Translations under genes and position numbers: made by a program | Shown: positions 26,331 through 34,721 of the stretch, piece by piece | Position numbering within the stretch: position 1 is the stretch's first letter | Layout: each line of letters opens with the position of its first letter | Notes under the pieces: model-generated | Seen by the model: only the letters and a program-made list of their open reading frames with translations | Database searches by the model: none | Told to the model about the DNA's origin: nothing | Origin: Bacteroidales bacterium | GTDB taxonomy: Bacteria; Bacteroidota; Bacteroidia; Bacteroidales; VadinHA17 | Direction: 5' to 3' | Length of the DNA: 40,473 nucleotides | NCBI GenBank assembly: GCA_003141895.1 | Contig: PLNT01000044.1 | Coordinates: forward strand, 1 to 40,473

Positions 26331-27695
26331 ATGAAAGAACAATCAAATAGCAATTTACGGATGGGAATGACCCTAATGTTAATGATCTTTTTTATTTTCG
26401 GATTCATTACCAATTTCAACATTGCTTTAAAAGATCAGGTTCAAGCAACCTTTCAGTTGAGCAACTTCATGGCAAATCTTGTCAATGGAGTATTCTTTTT
26501 CGCATATTTTGTATTTTCTTTTCTGTGCGGAAAAATTATTAAGAAAACAGGCTATAAGATGGGGCTTATAATCGGTTTACTCCTTATAAGTGTAGGTAGC
26601 TTTTTATTCTATCCTGCTGTAGCTGTTCCTTCATATGCACTTTTCCTTGGTGCAGTTTTTGTAATGGCAACAGGAGTTGTATTTCTTCAGACCGCTGCAA
26701 ATCCATATGTTGCTGCGCTGGGTTCGGAAGAAACCGCTTCTTCACGGCTTAATCTGGCACAGGCATTAAACGGATTGGCTACTACTGTCGCTCCTTTTGT
26801 TGTTGGAATTTTTGTACTTACACCTGCCGCCATTGCAATGGGACCAACAGCAGTACAGACTCCATTCCTTATAATTGGTGGAATTGTTTTATTGATTGCG
26901 GTTGCCATTTTCTTCATGAAACTTCCGGAAATTATTGGTGGTGAAGAAATAGTTGGAAGAAAGAGCATATGGAAACACACTCATGTTCTGCTGGGAGCTC
27001 TGGCAATTTTCTTTTATGTAGGCGCTGAAGTCGGTATTTCGACAGCTATTGTTCCCTACCTGAAACAGAGCGGTATGATGATCGGTGAAGCTGCCAAGTT
27101 AGCTGCTATGTATTGGGGAGGTGCTATGGTTGGTCGTTTCCTTGGATCTATTAACCTAAGTGCTATGGAAAGCAATAAGAAATTAATGTATTCAGGCGCG
27201 GTAGTTATACTGGCCTTTTTTGTAGGCTGGTTAGTAACAAGCAGCCAGATAAAAGAAGGTGTTTTTGTTTTCAATTCTCAGCCGGTAAACGGTCTTATAT
27301 TCTTAGGTATTGCAATTGTTAATTTCCTGGCAATGAATGTCTCAAAAGGGAAGACAAATGTAATGCTTGGTGTATTTGCCATAATTGCGGCAGTATTAGT
27401 ATTTTCTGCAACAGTCCTTGGCGCCAATGTTGGTATCTGGGCGCTTCTTTCAATAGGTTTCTTTAATTCTATCATGTTCCCGAATATTTTTGCACTGGGA
27501 GTTAAAGATCTTGACAATTTTGAGATGCCAATGGCTTCAGGAATTATCAATACAATGATCGTAGGCGGATCAGTTATTCCTTTGGTTATGGGTTATTTCA
27601 CCGATAGTATAAGCGTTCGAGCTGCTTTGCTTGTGCCTCTTGTATCTTATCTCTACATTGTCTTCTTTTCATTTAAAGGAAGCAAAATCAGATAG
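26331..27695 (+). CDS. Sugar permease, MFS FucP/GluP family
   Basis: A 454-residue inner-membrane protein with 12 predicted transmembrane segments. The N-terminus FFIFGFITNFNIALKDQ and the segment LQTAANPYVAALGSEETASSRLN match the fucose/glucose-galactose proton symporter family. The usual GF(V/I)T-x-LND motif is changed here to NFN. The exact sugar is uncertain. The ROK kinase 111 bases downstream probably phosphorylates the imported sugar. The pair sits between tsf and pyrH, bracketed by two palindromic elements. Confidence 0.9.
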   Translation: MKEQSNSNLRMGMTLMLMIFFIFGFITNFNIALKDQVQATFQLSNFMANLVNGVFFFAYFVFSFLCGKIIKKTGYKMGLIIGLLLISVGSFLFYPAVAVPSYALFLGAVFVMATGVVFLQTAANPYVAALGSEETASSRLNLAQALNGLATTVAPFVVGIFVLTPAAIAMGPTAVQTPFLIIGGIVLLIAVAIFFMKLPEIIGGEEIVGRKSIWKHTHVLLGALAIFFYVGAEVGISTAIVPYLKQSGMMIGEAAKLAAMYWGGAMVGRFLGSINLSAMESNKKLMYSGAVVILAFFVGWLVTSSQIKEGVFVFNSQPVNGLIFLGIAIVNFLAMNVSKGKTNVMLGVFAIIAAVLVFSATVLGANVGIWALLSIGFFNSIMFPNIFALGVKDLDNFEMPMASGIINTMIVGGSVIPLVMGYFTDSISVRAALLVPLVSYLYIVFFSFKGSKIR

Positions 27696-27727
27696 ACTGA
27701 ATAGGCTATTTTTAATTGATTGAAAAG

Positions 27728-27770
27728 CAGCCATAAACAGTAATTATTAAGAAGATTCTGTTTATGGCTG
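27728..27770 (+). other. Perfect 13-bp inverted repeat between MFS and ROK genes
   Basis: CAGCCATAAACAG (27728-27740) and its exact complement (27758-27770) flank a 17-base AT-rich loop. The sequence after it is TATATTC rather than a T run, so it is a weak terminator at best. It could be an mRNA processing or stabilising hairpin that sets different levels for permease and kinase, or a regulator-binding site. Confidence 0.5.
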
Positions 27771-27806
27771 TATATTCTTACTAATGCGTTATTAATATAA
27801 AAAAAA

Positions 27807-28838
27807 ATGAAAATGAAAAAGATATCAATTGGAATTGATATTGGAGGAACAAATACCGCAATCGGAGTTGTTGATAGTGAAGGTAATGTGCTGTATGAAA
27901 GAAAACCACAAATGCCAACTCCGCAGAAAATGGAAAACCCGGGCATGACTCAGACTGTCTCTGATAAAATAGTGAGCAAATATGTTAGCAATCTCACTAA
28001 GGAAATTAAAAATGCCATTGAAATGGTGAAACAGATCAATCCCCAGATAGAAGTTATGGGTATTGGTATTGGTGCACCAAATGCAAATTACTATACCGGA
28101 ACCATCGAGTATGCACCGAATCTGCCTTTTGTGGGTGTTGTTAATTTTGCTTCACTTATACATAATAATTTTCCTGAATTCAAATTTGTAAAATTGACTA
28201 ATGATGCCAATGCGGCTGCCCTTGGAGAGATGATCTACGGTGGTGCCAAGGGGATGAAGAATTTTGCAATGATGACTATCGGCACCGGACTTGGAAGCGG
28301 GCTGATTGTAAATGGTGATTTGGTATATGGTTCAGATGGTTTTGCCGGTGAATGCGGACATGTTACAGTTGTGCCTGAAGGACGTCTCTGCGGTTGTGGA
28401 GGTCATGGCCATCTTGAAGCCTATTGTTCTGCTACAGGTATCAAACGTACCGTTTATGAACTCCTCGCAAAATATAATCCTCCCGATTGTCCTCTTTCAA
28501 ACATCCCAATGAATGAAATGTCGTCAAAAGTTGTTTTTGATGCAGCTGAAAAAGGAGATAGTATAGCTAAAGAAGTCTTCCTAATAACAGGTGAAATTCT
28601 TGGTCGTGCCTTAGCTGACACTGTTCACTATCTGAGCCCGGAATCAATATTTCTTTTCGGGGGGGCTGCAGCAGCAGGTGATTATATTTTTAAACCTACA
28701 AAAGAAAGTATGGAACGTCATCTTATGCCTGTCTTCCGTAATAAAATTAAAATCCTTCCTTCAGAGTTGAAAGAGAGTTCTGCAGCTATTCTCGGTGCAA
28801 GTGCACTAATCTGGAAGGAGATCGAGAAAAATAAATAA
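27807..28838 (+). CDS. ROK-family sugar kinase (glucokinase-like)
   Basis: A 343-residue cytoplasmic enzyme. ATP-binding DIGGTNTAIGVVD lies at the N-terminus, the catalytic Asp is in LTNDANAAALGE, and GTGLGSGLIVNG follows. The zinc-site region has H185, C195 and C197, but position 202, normally Cys, is His (CGCGGHGHLE). This is a conservative ligand change. Two nearby ATGs (27807 and 27813) could serve as start. It likely phosphorylates glucose or a related hexose brought in by the upstream MFS protein. A terminator follows 42 bases after the stop. Confidence 0.9.
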   Translation: MKMKKISIGIDIGGTNTAIGVVDSEGNVLYERKPQMPTPQKMENPGMTQTVSDKIVSKYVSNLTKEIKNAIEMVKQINPQIEVMGIGIGAPNANYYTGTIEYAPNLPFVGVVNFASLIHNNFPEFKFVKLTNDANAAALGEMIYGGAKGMKNFAMMTIGTGLGSGLIVNGDLVYGSDGFAGECGHVTVVPEGRLCGCGGHGHLEAYCSATGIKRTVYELLAKYNPPDCPLSNIPMNEMSSKVVFDAAEKGDSIAKEVFLITGEILGRALADTVHYLSPESIFLFGGAAAAGDYIFKPTKESMERHLMPVFRNKIKILPSELKESSAAILGASALIWKEIEKNK

Positions 28839-28880
28839 TAGATAATTTCTCAGGTTAGAAAAGATCCGTTTAAAAAAATA

Positions 28881-28915
28881 TCCCTGGTCAATAGTAATTT
28901 GACCGGGGATTTTTT
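28881..28915 (+). terminator. Rho-independent terminator of MFS-ROK genes
   Basis: An 11-bp stem (28881-28891 with 28899-28909, one G-U) closes a 7-base loop and is followed by six T residues (28910-28915). It closes the permease-kinase unit before element B and pyrH. Confidence 0.9.
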
Positions 28916-29002
28916 GTAGTACCATGAGACTGGATTCAACTAATGATAATCGTGAAACAGTCTTCATGCATTTATGCACTCCAAATCTTTATGATAACTT
29001 CG

Positions 29003-29152
29003 GGAGATTCCTCATTTCGCTTCGCTTCATTCGGAATGACAGTAAGTCAATAGTCATGTAAGGGGTAGAGTTGGCGATTTGCTAAGCAAATCGCCAACTC
29101 TACCCCTTTACTACCAAATGATCTGTCATCCTGAGCAAAGCGAAGGATCTCC
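29003..29152. repeat. Composite palindromic element, copy B
   Basis: The left outer arm is GGAGATTCCTC ... GGAATGACAG (29003-29042), with TTCGCTTCGCTTC between. The right arm is the rough inverse CTGTCATCC ... GGATCTCC (29123-29152). The inner part is a perfect 23-bp palindrome (29060-29082 with 29086-29108) around a 3-base loop, ending inward in GGCGATTTGC. It shares organisation and the GGCGATTYGC core with copy A, but most inner bases differ with complementary changes on both arms. It lies between the ROK terminator and the pyrH promoter. Confidence 0.78.
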
Positions 29153-29202
29153 TGCTCATATATGACCCTACTAACAAAAATGGACCTTCAAGACTTCATA
29201 AT

Positions 29203-29210
29203 TACCTTTG
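29203..29210 (+). promoter_or_regulatory. Possible promoter -7 element of pyrH
   Basis: TACCTTTG fits TAnnTTTG, 37 bases before the pyrH ATG. The -33 region has no clear TTG. A separate promoter is required because the terminator at 28881 isolates pyrH from upstream genes. Confidence 0.4.
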
Positions 29211-29247
29211 GATTGATTATTTTCGTTGCACTAAATACCTGATCATT

Positions 29248-29955
29248 ATGCAATATTCCAGAATTCTATTGAAACTTAGCGGTGAATCATTGGCCGGAAG
29301 CGGGAACCAGGGAATCAGCGATTCCGTTCTTGAAGAATATGCAAAACAGGTACTTGAAGTTGTTGAAAAAGGTTGTGAAGTCGCCATTGTTATTGGTGGA
29401 GGGAATATTTTCCGGGGTCTGAGCGGAACAGAATCGGGGTTTGACAGGTTAAAGGGCGATCAGATGGGAATGCTCGCAACTGTGATCAACAGCCTGGCTC
29501 TGGAGAGCGCTGTCGTGCGTCAGGGTGGCAAGGCTAAGGTATTTACATCCATAAGGATGGAACCGATAGGTGAATTCTACAACAGGGACAAGGTACTTGA
29601 GGCAATGAAAAATAATGCTATCTGCATTCTGTCGGGTGGTACAGGCAATCCTTTTTTTACAACGGACACTGCTGCCGCACTAAGGGCAGTTGAGATTGGG
29701 GCAGATGTACTTCTTAAGGGGACAAGAGTTGATGGTGTATATACGTCCGATCCTGAAAAAGATCCAAAAGCAGAAAAATATGATACTTTGTCTTTTGAAG
29801 AGGCTTTAGCAAAAAGACTTAAAATAATGGATTCCACTGCATTTACTATGTGCAGGGATAATAATTTGCCAGTAGTCGTATTTGATATGAACGAACCAGG
29901 TAATCTTTGTAAGATTATAGACGGTGAAACCATTGGCACGCTGGTTAGCAATTGA
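29248..29955 (+). CDS. pyrH: Uridylate kinase (UMP kinase)
   Basis: A 235-residue cytoplasmic enzyme of the amino-acid kinase fold that phosphorylates UMP to UDP. It has LLKLSGESLAG, VIGGGNIFRG, the regulatory GDQMGMLATVINSLAL segment, and GTGNPFFTTDTAAALRA. It is followed by frr 109 bases downstream. In many bacteria pyrH directly follows tsf. Here a sugar-gene pair separates them. Confidence 0.97.
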   Translation: MQYSRILLKLSGESLAGSGNQGISDSVLEEYAKQVLEVVEKGCEVAIVIGGGNIFRGLSGTESGFDRLKGDQMGMLATVINSLALESAVVRQGGKAKVFTSIRMEPIGEFYNRDKVLEAMKNNAICILSGGTGNPFFTTDTAAALRAVEIGADVLLKGTRVDGVYTSDPEKDPKAEKYDTLSFEEALAKRLKIMDSTAFTMCRDNNLPVVVFDMNEPGNLCKIIDGETIGTLVSN

Positions 29956-29960
29956 GGATA

Positions 29961-29989
29961 TTGCAATTCCGCCTATTTTACTATTTTTG
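29961..29989 (+). promoter_or_regulatory. Bacteroidota promoter of frr
   Basis: A -33 TTG (29961-29963) and a -7 TATTTTTG (29982-29989) are separated by exactly 18 bases, a close consensus match. The predicted start is near 29996, leaving about 69 bases of leader before frr, so frr can be expressed independently of pyrH. Confidence 0.55.
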
Positions 29990-30064
29990 TTGTACTGGAA
30001 CCCTGACCAGGATAAAACAAAACCTGAATATCTTTGAAAGTTATAACTCTCTAACCTCAACAAT

Positions 30065-30628
30065 ATGAACGAAGAAATTGAACTGATAACTGAAGAGACA
30101 AAGGAAAAGATGGAAAAAGCCCTCGAGCATCTTGAACATGAACTTGCACGGCTTCGTGCCGGAAGATCCAATCCTGCCCTTCTTGATGGTATTACAGTTG
30201 ACTATTATGGTGTGAATTCGCCATTGACCCAGGTTTCCAATATTAATACACCCGATGCAAAAACTATTCTTATTCAGCCCTGGGAAAAAAATATGCTTGG
30301 AACGATAGAAAAAGCAATAATGGCTGCAAATATCGGTCTTACTCCTGTAAACAACGGAGAAGTGATCCGAATTAATATTCCCCCTCTGACGGAAGAAAGA
30401 AGACATCAGCTTGTTAAACAGGTAAGAAACGAAGGTGAAACCGCCAAAATCAGCATCAGAACAGCGAGAAAATGGGCAAATGATGAATTGAAGTTGCTGC
30501 TTAAAGATGGTCTGCCTGAAGATTCTGAGAAAGAAGCAGTCGACATTGTTCAGGAGATGACCCATGAATACAATACAAAAATTGATAAGGTGATGGCGAC
30601 GAAAGAAAGAGATGTAATGACTGTATAG
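30065..30628 (+). CDS. frr: Ribosome recycling factor
   Basis: A 187-residue factor that splits post-termination ribosomes together with EF-G. Conserved segments are LARLRAGRSNPALLDGI, YYGVNSPLTQVSNI, PPLTEERRHQLVKQV and EGETAKISIRTARKWAND. It ends 6 bases before the convergent radical SAM gene. Confidence 0.97.
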   Translation: MNEEIELITEETKEKMEKALEHLEHELARLRAGRSNPALLDGITVDYYGVNSPLTQVSNINTPDAKTILIQPWEKNMLGTIEKAIMAANIGLTPVNNGEVIRINIPPLTEERRHQLVKQVRNEGETAKISIRTARKWANDELKLLLKDGLPEDSEKEAVDIVQEMTHEYNTKIDKVMATKERDVMTV

Positions 30629-30634
30629 TTTTCC

Positions 30635-31612
30635 CTAATATTTTACCCCTCTCAATCCCGAAGTACAATTTCTGCACATATTTATCATATTCCGTCCAGT
30701 TAATATACTTTTTCGGAACATCCTGTACTTGGGTCCCTCCCATATCTCCCTGAATGAATCAGTTTTAAGATCACCCATTACGTATTCTGCATTTTTATCA
30801 AAACAACAGGGAACAACTTTCCCATCCCACGTTACCACTGGATTAAACCATAGTCTTGCGCATCTGTCAGGTAGAGAATTCTTTATAATATAGCTGCCTT
30901 CTTTTATTTTATATCTTCTGAATATTCTTTCTGATGGTAACCATGATCCGAAATCTGAGTTATTTATAATCTGCATCGACTTCAGTCTAAGAGATGCCTG
31001 AACTTTCGCGGCCAATTCTCTTATGTGTGGTATCTGATGCTCATTAAAACTATTTACAAGAAACTGGAGTTCGATTTTAAGTGAAGAGCTATATTTTTTC
31101 TTTGCCTTAGTAACATTCTTCAATCCTTCAATTACATTTTCCAAATTTCCGTTCATCCTGTAAGCTGAATATGTTTCCTGATCAGTTCCATCCAGAGAAA
31201 CGATAAGCCTGCTTAATCCTGATCTGATAATTCTATCCGAATTCTCAATTGACAAAAAGTGACCGTTTGTTGAAACCACTTTTTGAGGAACTTTACAGTT
31301 ACCTACAAATGTGAAAAACAGGGGATGCAGCATTGGTTCCCCCTGGAAATAAAGATTTACACTATATAAATAAGGACTAAGCTCCGTCATTACCTTATTA
31401 AAAAGGCCGATCTCCATAAAACCGCGCGCTCTTGTCATCTGTCCTGATCCTGAAGAACATTGGGGACAATGAAGGTTGCAGTTATTTGTCAGTTCAGTAC
31501 TGATTGAAAGCGGCATACCTTTAATATCCGGGTTTCGGGTAACAGAGCTTTTAAAATATGAATATCCTGAGGCAAAAAGATTGACAGGTCTACTAAGGCT
31601 CTTTATCATCAT
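30635..31612 (-). CDS. Radical SAM protein with SPASM-like C-terminus
   Basis: A 325-residue enzyme. The [4Fe-4S]-SAM motif CNLHCPQC uses C45, C49 and C52. A TIM-barrel core follows (residues about 35-220), with the typical QGEPMLHP and IVSLDGTDQETY segments. The C-terminal region has CARLWFNPVVTWDGKVVPCC and a late MCRNC, the Cys pattern of a SPASM or twitch domain holding extra iron-sulfur clusters. Such proteins modify peptides or build cofactors. No precursor peptide or partner gene is next to it, so the substrate is unknown. It converges on frr. Confidence 0.87.
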   Translation of the reverse strand: MMIKSLSRPVNLFASGYSYFKSSVTRNPDIKGMPLSISTELTNNCNLHCPQCSSGSGQMTRARGFMEIGLFNKVMTELSPYLYSVNLYFQGEPMLHPLFFTFVGNCKVPQKVVSTNGHFLSIENSDRIIRSGLSRLIVSLDGTDQETYSAYRMNGNLENVIEGLKNVTKAKKKYSSSLKIELQFLVNSFNEHQIPHIRELAAKVQASLRLKSMQIINNSDFGSWLPSERIFRRYKIKEGSYIIKNSLPDRCARLWFNPVVTWDGKVVPCCFDKNAEYVMGDLKTDSFREIWEGPKYRMFRKSILTGRNMINMCRNCTSGLRGVKY

Positions 31613-31643
31613 AAGCTAAAATAACTGATATCCTGATTTAAAT

Positions 31644-31722
31644 GGCTTAAAGGCTTAACGGCTCAAAGGTTCAACGGTTAAGAGGCTTTGCCCTTAAACC
31701 TTTATGCCTTTATACCTTTACG
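31644..31722. repeat. Degenerate octamer arrays in inverted orientation
   Basis: Five successive 8-base units beginning GG(C/T)T (31644-31683; consensus GGYTYAAM) run toward three units of CCTTTAYR (31699-31722), which are roughly the complement of the same motif. The two arrays face each other across about 15 bases and could form an imperfect stem. They lie between the divergent radical SAM and CarboxypepD_reg genes. A similar period-8 array precedes tRNA-Leu at 39403-39434. Confidence 0.6.
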
Positions 31723-31859
31723 TCTTGTAATATATGAAAATATTTATCATAATAGTAATAGGGTATAATTACTCCTATCTGGTCATAGTGTTGAAATGGA
31801 AAGAATACAGTATTCAAAAATTCAAATTATCACGATCTTAAACTTAATAAACAAACGCC

Positions 31860-33164
31860 ATGAAAAATTTTAAACACATTGCATTAATCGCTACAGTCTT
31901 GCTGCTGGCTTTTACTGCACAGACCGCATCTGCCGGAAATCTTCTGCGGAAGAAGAATGTCCAGCAGGATCTTGTTACAATTAAAGGGAAAGTTATTGAC
32001 GCCGAGAGCAGAACTCCCCTGGTTTTCGCAACAGTTGCCGTTAAAGAAACAAATGTGGCAATCGTTACAAACATCGATGGAGAATTTACCCTTAAAATCG
32101 GTGACCTTTCCACATCAAAAACTCTTGAAGTATCTTTTGTGGGCTACAAAAACAAATCAATCCCATTAAGCGAGCTTAAGGAAAATGGTTCCAAAAACAT
32201 TATTGCCCTTGAAACTGCTCCGATTCCTATTAAAGAAATTGTAGTAAAACCGCTCGATCCGGTAAATGTTGTAGCTAAAGCAATTGAAAACATAGGTAAA
32301 AACTATGAATCAGTTCCAAATCTTATGACTGCTTTCTATAGGGAAACCATCAGGAAGAACCGTACGTATGTATCAATCGGAGAAGCTGTAGTTGAAATAT
32401 TCAAAGCTCCTTATAACAATGATCTGCGCTTCGATGGGACAAGGATATATAAAGGCAGAAAAGGTGCTGACGTTGAGAAAATGGATACGGTTCTGTTTAA
32501 ACTTCAGGGTGGTCCGGTAAGCGTGCTTGATCTTGATCTTGCCAAAAATTCAGAAACCGTTCTTACAAAAGAGGCTATGAAAGACTATGATTATAAACTG
32601 ACAGGTGTTGTTGAAATTAACGGTAAACCTCACTATGTAATTGATTTCATACAAAAACCTTCTGTAGAAAATCCATTATTCATGGGAAGTCTGTATATTG
32701 AAATGGATTCATATGCTATAACAGAAGCAGAATTTGGATTCAATCTTTCAAATAAAGAGGCCGCACAGTCAATTTTTATCAAGAAAAAACCTCTTGGAAT
32801 GAAAATAACTCCTGAAATTGCAACTTACAGAACAAAATACCGTGAACAGAATGGTAAATGGCACTTTGAATACTCAAGAGCAGAAGTTAAATTCAAAGTT
32901 AACTGGCACAAAAAACTCTTCAATACCTATTACACAACTATGTCAGAAATAGCAGTAACAGATCGTACTGACCAGGAAGTTATTAAATTTGCAGGAAAAG
33001 ATAAAGTAAAACCAACGGATGTATTCTCTGATAAAGTAGCTTCATTTACTGATAAGGAATTCTGGGGAGACTATAACGTGATTGAACCCGATCAGAGCAT
33101 CGAATCAGCAATACGCAGACTTAGCAAGAAGCTTAAATTCAACGACAGGGAACAGTCTAAATAA
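31860..33164 (+). CDS. Exported CarboxypepD_reg protein with LolA-like C-terminal region
   Basis: A 434-residue protein with a Sec signal (about 1-25, TASA|G). Residues about 41-122 form a CarboxypepD_reg-like beta domain (IKGKVIDAESRTPLVFATVAV ... NIDGEFTLK). Residues 130-425 are beta-rich (MTAFYRETIRKN, YVIDFIQKP, GSLYIEMDSYAITEAEFGFN, ending EFWGDYNVIEPDQSIESAIR) and read like an envelope protein of LolA/LolB-type fold, by pattern only. The same C-terminal region occurs in the 34722 gene of this operon. The sigma-factor gene starts 11 bases later. It may be a signal-sensing or target envelope component. Confidence 0.8.
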   Translation: MKNFKHIALIATVLLLAFTAQTASAGNLLRKKNVQQDLVTIKGKVIDAESRTPLVFATVAVKETNVAIVTNIDGEFTLKIGDLSTSKTLEVSFVGYKNKSIPLSELKENGSKNIIALETAPIPIKEIVVKPLDPVNVVAKAIENIGKNYESVPNLMTAFYRETIRKNRTYVSIGEAVVEIFKAPYNNDLRFDGTRIYKGRKGADVEKMDTVLFKLQGGPVSVLDLDLAKNSETVLTKEAMKDYDYKLTGVVEINGKPHYVIDFIQKPSVENPLFMGSLYIEMDSYAITEAEFGFNLSNKEAAQSIFIKKKPLGMKITPEIATYRTKYREQNGKWHFEYSRAEVKFKVNWHKKLFNTYYTTMSEIAVTDRTDQEVIKFAGKDKVKPTDVFSDKVASFTDKEFWGDYNVIEPDQSIESAIRRLSKKLKFNDREQSK

Positions 33165-33175
33165 CAATTGAATCA

Positions 33176-33709
33176 ATGCTCAGGGATACTGAAATTACAG
33201 GGAGGATCAGGAACGGCGATATAGGACAGTTTGAGTCGCTTTTCCGATCCTCCTATGTTTCCCTGGTTCGATACGCCAAGACTTTGATAAAAGATCATGA
33301 TACTGCTGAAGAAATAGTTCAGGATCTGTTTTTCAAACTCTGGCAGGATAGAGAAAAACTAAATATTGAAAGTTCATTGAATGGTTATCTTTTCAGATCA
33401 GTTCACAACAGGTGCCTGCATCATATTGAACATATTAAGGTAGTTGAACGTCATGCTGAAGAGATGTCATACCAGCAAACAGAAAGTCAGGAAAGTCCTT
33501 CCGATATCCTCAATTACAAAGAGTTACAGGAAAAAGTAGCGAAGATAATGGAAAGACTGCCTGAAAGATGCGGGCAAATTTTCAGGATGAGCAGATTTGA
33601 AGGATTGAAATATATTGAAATAGCAGAAAGATTATCAGTTTCGATAAAAACAGTCGAAGCAAATATGGGGAAGGCATTAAAAGAATTCAGGAAGGAATTG
33701 ACACAATGA
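33176..33709 (+). CDS. ECF sigma-70 factor, FecI-like
   Basis: A 177-residue RNA polymerase sigma factor. Region 2 (about 15-80) includes the HDTAEEIVQDLFFKLWQ core-binding helix. Region 4 (about 125-172) has LPERCGQIFRMSRFEGLKYIEIAERLSVSIKTVEANM for -35 recognition. The gene overlaps the anti-sigma gene by 4 bases (ATGA), so the two are coupled, and it follows an exported CarboxypepD_reg protein by 11 bases. It probably activates its own operon and perhaps other targets when released by the anti-sigma factor. Confidence 0.95.
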   Translation: MLRDTEITGRIRNGDIGQFESLFRSSYVSLVRYAKTLIKDHDTAEEIVQDLFFKLWQDREKLNIESSLNGYLFRSVHNRCLHHIEHIKVVERHAEEMSYQQTESQESPSDILNYKELQEKVAKIMERLPERCGQIFRMSRFEGLKYIEIAERLSVSIKTVEANMGKALKEFRKELTQ

Positions 33710-34707
33710 AAGAGATGAAAAATATAGAGAGTTTTACAGATAAGGAGTGGGAGGAACTTGCCTCTGTACTTTCAGACGAGAAGAGCGGAAACACAGATCT
33801 TCTTGATCGGTTTATTGCCGGGGATTTAAAAAATACTGGAAAAACGTGGAAAGAATTAAAAATTATGTATGATCAGAAGGAAATAGATGTTGATAAAGCC
33901 TGGAACAAAGTTAGTTCAAGGTTAATGGATAATGGTTATAATGTAAATGAGGCTCCTCATAAAATACGGTTCATAAGAACCACAATATTAAGAATTGCCG
34001 CCGCTGCGCTTATTTTATTAAGCCTCGGAGGTGGCGCAATTTACCTTAGAGATAAGGGATTAAACAAAAACATTACTGTTCTTGCTGGCAATGACCAGAA
34101 GAATGTCCTCGTATCGCTACCTGACGGGAGTACTGTTTATCTGAATCGTAATTCTGAATTCAGCTACCGGAAAAACTTCGGCAAACAGGGAAGAAATGTA
34201 AAACTTACAGGAGAAGCATTTTTCAAAATTACACCCGATGTCAGCAAACCTTTCATTATCGATGCAGGTAAAGCGAATGTAAAAGTTGTCGGAACCAGCT
34301 TCAACGTAATTACAAATAACCAGGAATCGTCGGTTGAAGTATTTGTTAAAACAGGAAAAGTTCTCGTGTCGGATCAGGCAGGAACCCAGACAATTCAACT
34401 CGATCCGGGTTACGTTGGAACAATGAACTCAAAAACTTCAGGTAAAACTATTAACAGTGATCCAAATTATCTTTCATGGAATACCGGGTACCTGGATTAC
34501 GGCGGACAAAAGTTAAGTGTCGTATTCAAAGACCTCAAAAGGGTATATAATATGGACATTGTTGCAGATGATTCACTTATTCTGGAAAATCCATGGTCCT
34601 CCCCTATTGATAATTCTTCACAGGAAACAATAATTCGCTTAATTTGTACTAGCTTTAACCTGAGTTATACAAAAGATGGTAATGTTTACCACCTTTCAAA
34701 AAAATAA
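33706..34707 (+). CDS. FecR-family anti-sigma factor
   Basis: A 333-residue single-pass inner-membrane protein. The cytoplasmic sigma-binding part covers residues 1-90, with a transmembrane helix at about 93-114. The periplasmic FecR domain runs about 120-230 (VSLPDGSTVYLNRNSEFSY, GEAFFKI, VVGTSFNVI), and a C-terminal DUF4974 STN-like domain covers 262-333. In known systems an outer-membrane receptor signals through FecR-type proteins to free the sigma factor. Here the candidate receptor is the STN protein encoded 14 bases downstream. Confidence 0.93.
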   Translation: MKEMKNIESFTDKEWEELASVLSDEKSGNTDLLDRFIAGDLKNTGKTWKELKIMYDQKEIDVDKAWNKVSSRLMDNGYNVNEAPHKIRFIRTTILRIAAAALILLSLGGGAIYLRDKGLNKNITVLAGNDQKNVLVSLPDGSTVYLNRNSEFSYRKNFGKQGRNVKLTGEAFFKITPDVSKPFIIDAGKANVKVVGTSFNVITNNQESSVEVFVKTGKVLVSDQAGTQTIQLDPGYVGTMNSKTSGKTINSDPNYLSWNTGYLDYGGQKLSVVFKDLKRVYNMDIVADDSLILENPWSSPIDNSSQETIIRLICTSFNLSYTKDGNVYHLSKK

Positions 34708-34721
34708 CTCTTCTCTTAAAC

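Noticed and set aside
30041-30565. 174-codon minus-strand ORF across frr
   Set aside because: Antisense to frr, Cys/Phe-rich and without a recognisable domain.
31644-31722. Possible CRISPR array
   Set aside because: Units are 8 bases with no spacers, unlike CRISPR repeats of 23-47 bases with unique spacers, and no cas gene is present.
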